Shown here piece after piece: positions 58,245 through 64,000 of a DNA stretch of 64,000 nt. A program made the translations under genes and the position numbers. Numbering within the stretch: the stretch's first letter is position 1; each line of letters opens with the position of its first letter. The notes beneath the pieces were generated by a model that was not told the origin of the DNA, made no database searches, and worked only from the letters and a program-made list of their open reading frames with translations. Origin of the DNA: Spinacia oleracea (Eukaryota > Streptophyta > Magnoliopsida > Caryophyllales > Amaranthaceae). Location: the NCBI RefSeq assembly GCF_020520425.1, contig NC_079492.1, forward strand, positions 60,759,042-60,823,041, in the 5' to 3' direction.

Positions 58245-60068
58245 AAGCTTTTGCTTGTCCTCAAGCAAAACAAGATGAAAAACGGGGAGAGAATGTGATT
58301 TATTCAAACAAAACGAAAATAAAGAAAATCAAGGACAAGAATATACACTAACTCACTATCGTAGGAATCACGGTTGCATTTAAGCACATGCAACAAGTCC
58401 TTTAAACCCCTAAATCGCTCTAGAGGGCGACTGAGATCTCGCAAGGGTTTCCAACAAGTTTAACCCATAACTCTTATTAAGCACAATTAAGACGTTTCAC
58501 CCAAAGTCATCTCATCAAGCATGGTTCACCAAACATGGTCGATTCAAACAAGCTTTCAAAGCATAACCATCATCAAGGTGCATCCATGAGTTAGGAATAT
58601 AGGGGATAGACTAATCTAAGGTGCAAGAGAATCACAATCAAAGCATCGAATCATCAATTAGGTTCACTAAGGCATCGAAAAGTCAAAAATTATTCTCAAA
58701 TGGATAAATACGATCACAACCACCTAAAATGCACATTGACTCCCCCAAACTTGACTTTTGCTAAGAGAATCTTGGATTGTAAGATTAAGGAACTTGAGTA
58801 ATGGGTCTAGAGTCTCGATTCTTGAGCCGCAATGACATTCATCATCAATAGGGAAAACTTTACTTAATAAATCTTCAAGCTCCCACTCAATCATCTAAAC
58901 TAACCCACTTTCTCAAGGACTTGGGGTATTTACCACTTATTGACTATTTTTTTCTTTTTGTAAACTTTAATAGGCTTATTATGCCTAGTGGGCTCATTGG
59001 CGCCACTTATTGACTCGGACTTGACACTTTGGCTTTCGCCTTGTGGGCTCAAATGCACCACTTATTGGACTAAAACATAAATCACAATCTTTTTGCTTTT
59101 TACAATCCTTTTAACTCTTAGCATAGCTTATTCGAGGGAATGAATTGCACAAAAGGGAATTAAGGTAGCAAAGAACATCCAAAAGAGAACAAAACAAACT
59201 CTTTTCAACCAAAGCTTATCAATTAGAATTATCGAAAACTTTTTCAAGTAGAGACTCAAGCAACAAAGATTAAGCTATCTCTAATCGCCCTAACTCACAC
59301 ATGCAAAAATCGGATGGAAATACATCTACTCAATTATCCAAAATGACAAGCAAGGGAATCCACATTATAAATCATCGAGATTCTTTCCTTGGACAAGCAA
59401 ATCATTTTTAGTGCTTTTATTCAATAATTTGAGATTTTTTTTTGGATTTTCTAAACTTTTTTCGATTTTTTGTGATTATTTAACAAAAAATTAAAGAAAA
59501 GAAAAATAAAATGAAAAAAATAAAGAAAATATTTTTGGATTTTGAATTTTATAAAGAAAAAGAAAATAAAGAAACGAAAAGAATGAAGCCTCCCCCAAGC
59601 TAGCGAAGAGCTATCCCCCCAAGCGAGAATTAAGTATCGTCCTCAATGCTTGAAACAAAGACTCAAGGGAAAGGAGGGGGGGAAAGAAAACACGCATTCA
59701 AACAATATACATAGTTCCGCAAATCACAACACAATAGAGAAAGAGAAATGGAGGCGACCAAATCGACATTTCAACCATCCAACCTCATGCCTCATCAATT
59801 CATACGCCCCAATTAACCCATGGAGTAATAAAAAGAGGGAGAGGAAGGACACTACCGGATAGTAGGTGGGGTGTAAATACCCGCAAATGATCCGATTTCT
59901 CCATTTGAAATCAACTTTCTCCAAAATCTTGCTTTGTTTCCATATGCTATCGAGAATGAACATTTATTCCGCTTAAGTACCTAAAACAAGATCAAGAAGT
60001 GAAACGAAAAATAAGTAAAATTAAAATGAAAGCAATAAAACACGGGTTACATCCCGAGAAAGGGATAT
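58245..60068 (-). other. Non-coding interior of the retrotransposon
   Basis: No protein-coding signal on either strand. AT-rich, with an A/G-rich run at about 59,460-59,580. Short ORFs here lack any recognisable domain. Confidence 0.6.
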
Positions 60069-60812
60069 TTAAGGTCCTAAGAATGACCTTTCTAGTAAAT
60101 AACAAGCTAATGATCGCAAGAGTTTATCATATGCACTAGCACACATTTCATGAGATAAAACATATGCAATAACAAGAGGCAATGTGTGCATAAAGTGCAT
60201 TACAACTCTATGCCAATGAGGAGAAGGATGCCTAAAAGTTGAAGGATCAAAAGAAAAAACAAGAAAAGAAGAAAAAGAAGAATCAAAATAAGGAAGTGAA
60301 AAAGAAATAGGCAAACTCTCCTCAAGAAACTCTTTTTGATTGGAAAAATTACTTTCACCCTCAATTAGAATCGAATTGAGCACTTGAGAACAAAATGGAG
60401 CAAAGAGCTCTTCATCACCATCATCGAGGCACTCATTCAAGGAGGAATGAGTAGGAATGTAATCCCCAATACTCAATTTCTCAATGTCATGCGTCATAGG
60501 TGGCAAATTAGCCTCAAATTCATCCCTTCTCCATGAAGCATCCCTAATGGATTCACTTAGAAGGTTAGAGACTTCTCCCATGCCTTTTACAAAAAGTTGG
60601 GAAGCAACCTCAAAGTCCTTAATACAAGAATCCATTTTAAGATTTTCTTGACAATCCAAACGAGTTATAAAAAGACGAAACTCGGACAATGAAATGACCG
60701 ACTCAAATTGCAAAGCATTAATGAACTCATTATGAAGAAGCTCATGGTGGAGAGACGTGAAATCATCAAGTGTACACGATTCATCATTTTGAGGGATAGG
60801 AATAGTTGCCAT
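60069..60812 (-). CDS. Retrotransposon ORF, 247 residues, unknown function
   Basis: Open frame starting MATIPIPQND about 95 bp inside the element from the primer site, which is the gag position. It is acidic in the first 150 residues, with coiled-coil-like segments, and has a hydrophobic C-terminal stretch (MHTLPLVIAYVLSHEM, ~200-225). There is no zinc knuckle, protease or RT. It is not recognised as a canonical Gag. It may be a decayed or replaced gag or an unrelated passenger ORF. Confidence 0.5.
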   Translation of the reverse strand: MATIPIPQNDESCTLDDFTSLHHELLHNEFINALQFESVISLSEFRLFITRLDCQENLKMDSCIKDFEVASQLFVKGMGEVSNLLSESIRDASWRRDEFEANLPPMTHDIEKLSIGDYIPTHSSLNECLDDGDEELFAPFCSQVLNSILIEGESNFSNQKEFLEESLPISFSLPYFDSSFSSFLVFSFDPSTFRHPSPHWHRVVMHFMHTLPLVIAYVLSHEMCASAYDKLLRSLACYLLERSFLGP

Positions 60813-60907
60813 TTTTTAAGAAATTTTCAAAATAAAGCGAACAAAACAAATAACTATGCACAAAGACCTATACTCATCTAACTAACACAAACTAATGCAA
60901 ACCGAAG

Positions 60908-60925
60908 TCCCCGGCAACGGCGCCA
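60908..60925 (-). promoter_or_regulatory. Primer-binding site, tRNA-Asp type
   Basis: On the minus strand it reads TGGCGCCGTTGCCGGGGA, three bases from the LTR. It is an exact complement of the 3' end of plant tRNA-Asp(GTC) with CCA, as used by Athila/Tat-type Ty3 elements. Confidence 0.88.
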
Positions 60926-60928
60926 TTT

Positions 60929-63185
60929 TGATCAAGGGGAAAACTAGGTCGTTACTAGTCTCTCCTAATCAAACAAGTTACCTAAACTAACCACTAAACA
61001 CAAGTAAAACGGTAAGCAAGGGTCGGAATCCACAAGGACTAAGGTGCGCTAATTTATGCTAATTGAACAACAAGCTTGGTCGAAACGGGGTTTTGAAAAA
61101 TCACTAATCGAATAAAACTAATTAAATTAAACTAAGAAATCAAAGCTTAACGAGATTAGGGAGTGGGTCAAACAACAACAAATCATGGATTGGACATAAG
61201 AGAATTGATAACGGGGAAGATTCACAAGCACTACATGATAAGCGTTGAATTCACAAATAGCTCCAACCATCTCCCGACATGCGAGCAATTTCCCTAAGCA
61301 TCAAGGATGAACTCCCGTTCTACCCTATCATACTCGGGGTAAATCAAAGTCCTAATTCAACTACATAATCAAGTTTAGGTAGACTACTCCAAGCAATCAT
61401 GGAACACTTAATTGATCAAGTTAAATGCAACATGTATTGGAAATGCCTAAACATGCAATAATTTAATCATGAAAATCCCTAATTTCCAATCACAAACACC
61501 TAAACCAATCAATGTTGAGTTTTTACCAAACCCTAATCAATAAACTACTCCATAATCATAAAAATTAGAAATTTATAGAAATTAACAATTAAAAACATGA
61601 TTCTAAACATTAATAACAACTAATCTAAACATGAATCATTAAACTAAGCAAAAATAATTAAACAAAACAAAACCAAATAAACCAAGCAATAAATTGAGAA
61701 ATAAATGAAAAGAGAGATAGAAATTGCTCATTGATTGATTGTTGGTTGCTCAATACAAATTGTCACACTTGAATTTCAAAAGCCCCAATTTTTCCATTGA
61801 TTTTCCTCAGTTTTTCTCTCCCAAAAAAATAAGCATAAACCCTAAACCCTAAACCCTAAAAAACTAGAGAGAAAAATAAACTAATTATGTACATGGTATT
61901 AAAGTTTCCAAAAATGATAATAATAGTGTATATATACTACCCAACAAATAAATATAGAAAATGAAAATCTAAAAAGAAAAGAAAAGAGAATAAAAGAAAA
62001 AGGAAAAAGGAAAAAGAAAAATAAAAAGAAAAAGAAAAAGGGAAAGATAAAGAAAAGGAGGAAAAAAAACCCCAAAGTTTTGGAAAAGTCAGACCCAAGA
62101 CCTCTCCATCTCTCCTTCGTGTTCCCTGGTTAAAGAAATAAAAGAGGAGGAAGCCCAAAACTCATCAGGCCCAGCATCCCCATTCCTTCATCTCTTTCCC
62201 TTTACTGGGAGTTAATCCCCTCTTTTCCAATAATCAAATCAGCCCCCATCTTCGTTTTTTTTTTCTTAACTCTTCGCCTGCTCCCTCAATTCGCTGCCCC
62301 ATCATCCGTTTCTTACCCATCACCGTCCATCAACAACGATCATCATCATCTTATTCGATCAAGGCCGTCGATCATCAATCATCATCAATCATCATCGTTC
62401 GTCATCATCATCATCATCCTTAATCACAACCTTCAATCAACATCACCACCGTTTATCTTCCTTCAATCGAGCAACCCAAATAACAATTCAATCGTAGCCT
62501 TCCAATTCGGGTTGTACGGCGGTAATCCAAGAAGCTAGCACCACCGTCACGTGCAATCATTAATTCCGTACAAAAATCGAGCGCTAAATAGGTTCGGACG
62601 AACACTTGTGATGTTCGGGCGAAGTTTTGTCGGTTTGGGCGAACTCCATTGAGGTTCGACCGAACCTCATACAATCAGGAACTCTAAAAATCCGGGTTCG
62701 GTCGAACTTAATAAGGGTTTGGATGAACCAATTACTCTGTTTTTTTCTCTTCTTTTTTGCTCTGTTTTCTGGGTTGCTCTTTGACGCATTGGTATTGTGA
62801 CATTCATGTTTGGTGATGTGTGGCTCGTTGCGATGTTTGGCCGGAGAGGAGGAGTAAAGATGGGCTGCCTGCGGCCTTGGTTGTGGATGTGAGGTGGTCG
62901 GTCTGCGGTGAGTGTAGAGGAGAGAAGGTGAAGGAGTTGGTACATGGTGGTTTCTAGCGTTGAGAGGGGAGAGCTGCTGCGTGTTGCAGGGGGGGGGGGT
63001 TTGATTTCTTGATGTTGCTGGGTTGGAAGGTGAGTTGAGGTGGTTTAGGATAGGTAGAGTGTGGTGCATGATAAGATCAACACTTTTATCGGCCCTTAAT
63101 GCACGACCCAAATTCATAATCCGAAACTCCAAGCACGTACCATCTACAATGAAAACGAGGCAAATAAGTTTAAACAAAGAAAAAG

Positions 63186-63235
<50 letters not shown>

Positions 63236-63485
63236 GAGAAAAATAGAAAATAAATAACGAAAACTAAAATAATTATTCTATAAAATTATCGAAACAAAGA
63301 AAATAAATAAATTACGAAAATAAGTCCTAAAAATTAATAAAAACCGATAAAAGTATAAGTTAAACTATAAAATAATAAAATAAGAAACAAGTGCTAAAAG
63401 TGATAATAATAGACTAAAATATAAGAAATAACCTAGAAAAATACCTAAAAACTACCCCTAGAAGTGACATAAATGTCACTTATCA
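60929..63485 (-). repeat. 5' LTR (2,557 bp)
   Basis: Matches the other LTR except for an extra 956 bp (about 61,737-62,688). That segment has telomere-like AAACCCTA x3 at 61,837-61,860, an A/G-rich run, and (CAT)n at about 62,340-62,420. It is not flanked by a duplication, so loss from the 3' LTR is more likely than insertion here. (AAT)n lies at 63,186-63,231. Confidence 0.92.
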
Positions 63486-63490
63486 GACAT

Positions 63491-64000
63491 GGAGGACAAG
63501 AAGAAGGAGGGCCAGCATCAATGGGGCATCTAGGAGTTTGAGTTTCTCTGTTCATTAGTTGTTCTTGGGTAATTGGCGGCTTCAGACGCTCAGTACATGA
63601 CCTATACCGGTAATTAGTAGTCTTGTGGGCCGGTCTTGGAGGTATTGGAGGATCTAACAAAGGAATAACCTAATTGCCATTTTCTTGGACCCCATTTAAG
63701 CCCACATCTATGCTATGAAGGCTAGGACTGCCATCAACATCATGATCATGCTACCTGTTAAACCAGCAACAATTGCATCCATTGCATTTACTCATTCGTT
63801 GAAGTTTCCTGATAAACCCCGGGCAAAGCTGCCAGATATACCCCCAACATTTGCATCTAAGCTGCCTGATACACCACCCCCACCACCACTATCAGCACAA
63901 CTTCCTTCATCTTCGTTTGTTTGTGGGGAATCAAACACCATCGCACGTCGTACCCCTGAAGGAAATAATGCCCTTGATCCAAGTATCCATTCTATGTTAA
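63491..64000 (-). pseudogene. 5' part of the split minus-strand coding remnant
   Basis: On the minus strand the window edge reads into GSRALFPSGVRRAMVFDSPQ, then NEDEGSC, a Gly-rich run and a stop near 63,795. A second open stretch (63,491-63,660) carries PPIPPRPAHKTTNYRYRSC and LKPPITQEQLMNRETQTPRC, and runs in frame toward 56,629. Intron or frame damage lies between them. The family is not recognised and the gene extends beyond the window. Confidence 0.4.

Larger units (their letters stand above)
56630..63485 (-). mobile_element. Complete non-autonomous LTR retrotransposon, 6,856 bp
   Basis: Long terminal repeats at both ends (56,630-58,230 and 60,929-63,485) begin TGATCAAGGG and end CATCA/TATCA on the plus strand. 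A 5-bp duplication GACAT flanks the element (56,625-56,629 and 63,486-63,490). The primer-binding site at 60,908-60,925 sets the orientation as minus strand. A purine tract (cttgggggagtt on the minus strand) abuts the other LTR at 58,231-58,244. The 2.7-kb interior holds one ORF with no protease, RT or integrase. The LTRs differ by few substitutions, so insertion was fairly recent. It must rely on proteins from a related autonomous element. Confidence 0.93.

Noticed and set aside
60908..60925. tRNA-Asp-like sequence as a possible tRNA gene
   Set aside because: Only 18 bases complementary to the tRNA 3' end are present, next to an LTR. It is a primer-binding site. No full tRNA gene was seen anywhere in the window.
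61737..62688. Insertion of a separate element into the 5' LTR
   Set aside because: No flanking duplication or inverted ends, and the junction in the 3' LTR looks like a deletion.
62584..63177. 197-residue minus-strand ORF in the 5' LTR (with a shorter counterpart at 57,707-57,928)
   Set aside because: It lies wholly inside an LTR, differs in frame and length between the two LTRs, and has no domain. It is most likely chance frame in regulatory DNA.

Overview
This is nuclear DNA of a flowering plant. It shows introns with GT..AG junctions, plant-type CACTA, hAT, Mutator-like and LTR elements, and tRNA-primed retroelements. The repeat style and the Ulp1/plant-mobile-domain gene remnants suggest an Amaranthaceae (Caryophyllales) genome, but that is a weak inference. 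Only one region looks like ordinary host genes (about 25.4-29.1 kb). Almost everything else is nested mobile DNA.

Layout. (1) 1-20,760 is a minus-strand LTR retrotransposon that runs off the left edge. Its LTR is at 19,302-20,760 with a tRNA-Arg-like primer site beside it, and its interior carries an antisense fragment of a YTH-domain (ECT) gene. It interrupts an L1-type LINE remnant (20,761-21,614). A complete 14.5-kb CACTA element (2,876-17,421, 3-bp duplication CGT) sits inside it. The CACTA element has an intact TNP2 transposase gene, a second seven-exon gene with one nonsense codon, a captured GCN2-like kinase fragment, and a 486-bp hAT MITE in an intron. (2) 21.6-25.4 kb is intergenic and includes a 647-bp hAT element. 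(3) 25,471-27,651 is a two-exon gene resembling TSSC4, the U5 snRNP assembly factor. An intact orphan RNase H-like ORF follows on the opposite strand. (4) 30,297-52,185 is a giant inverted repeat with arms of about 6 kb and its centre near 45,800. Each arm carries a decayed Ulp1-type protease gene with an N-terminal plant-mobile-domain-like region. The left arm is split by a 9.6-kb unit (31,869-41,437, duplication TAATTGTT) that has imperfect terminal inverted repeats. That unit contains two head-facing copies of an intact ~1,060-residue reverse transcriptase ORF. The right arm carries a 954-bp hAT element whose empty site survives in the left arm. (5) 52.2-55.6 kb holds degenerate 'gattcgatttaatg'/'taccatttt' repeats, a 1.1-kb Mutator-like MITE and an AT-rich tandem array. 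(6) 55.7-64.0 kb is an unrecognised minus-strand gene remnant split by a non-autonomous LTR retrotransposon (56,630-63,485, duplication GACAT, tRNA-Asp primer site).

The best candidate for something little described is the paired reverse transcriptase element. Both ORFs are open and about 95% identical by eye. Their domain order is zinc finger - RT - CCHC - PD-(D/E)XK-like nuclease, the layout of site-specific R2/R4-type non-LTR retrotransposons. Both copies are bounded on both sides by (AAT)n tracts in the same relative orientation, which suggests a microsatellite target.
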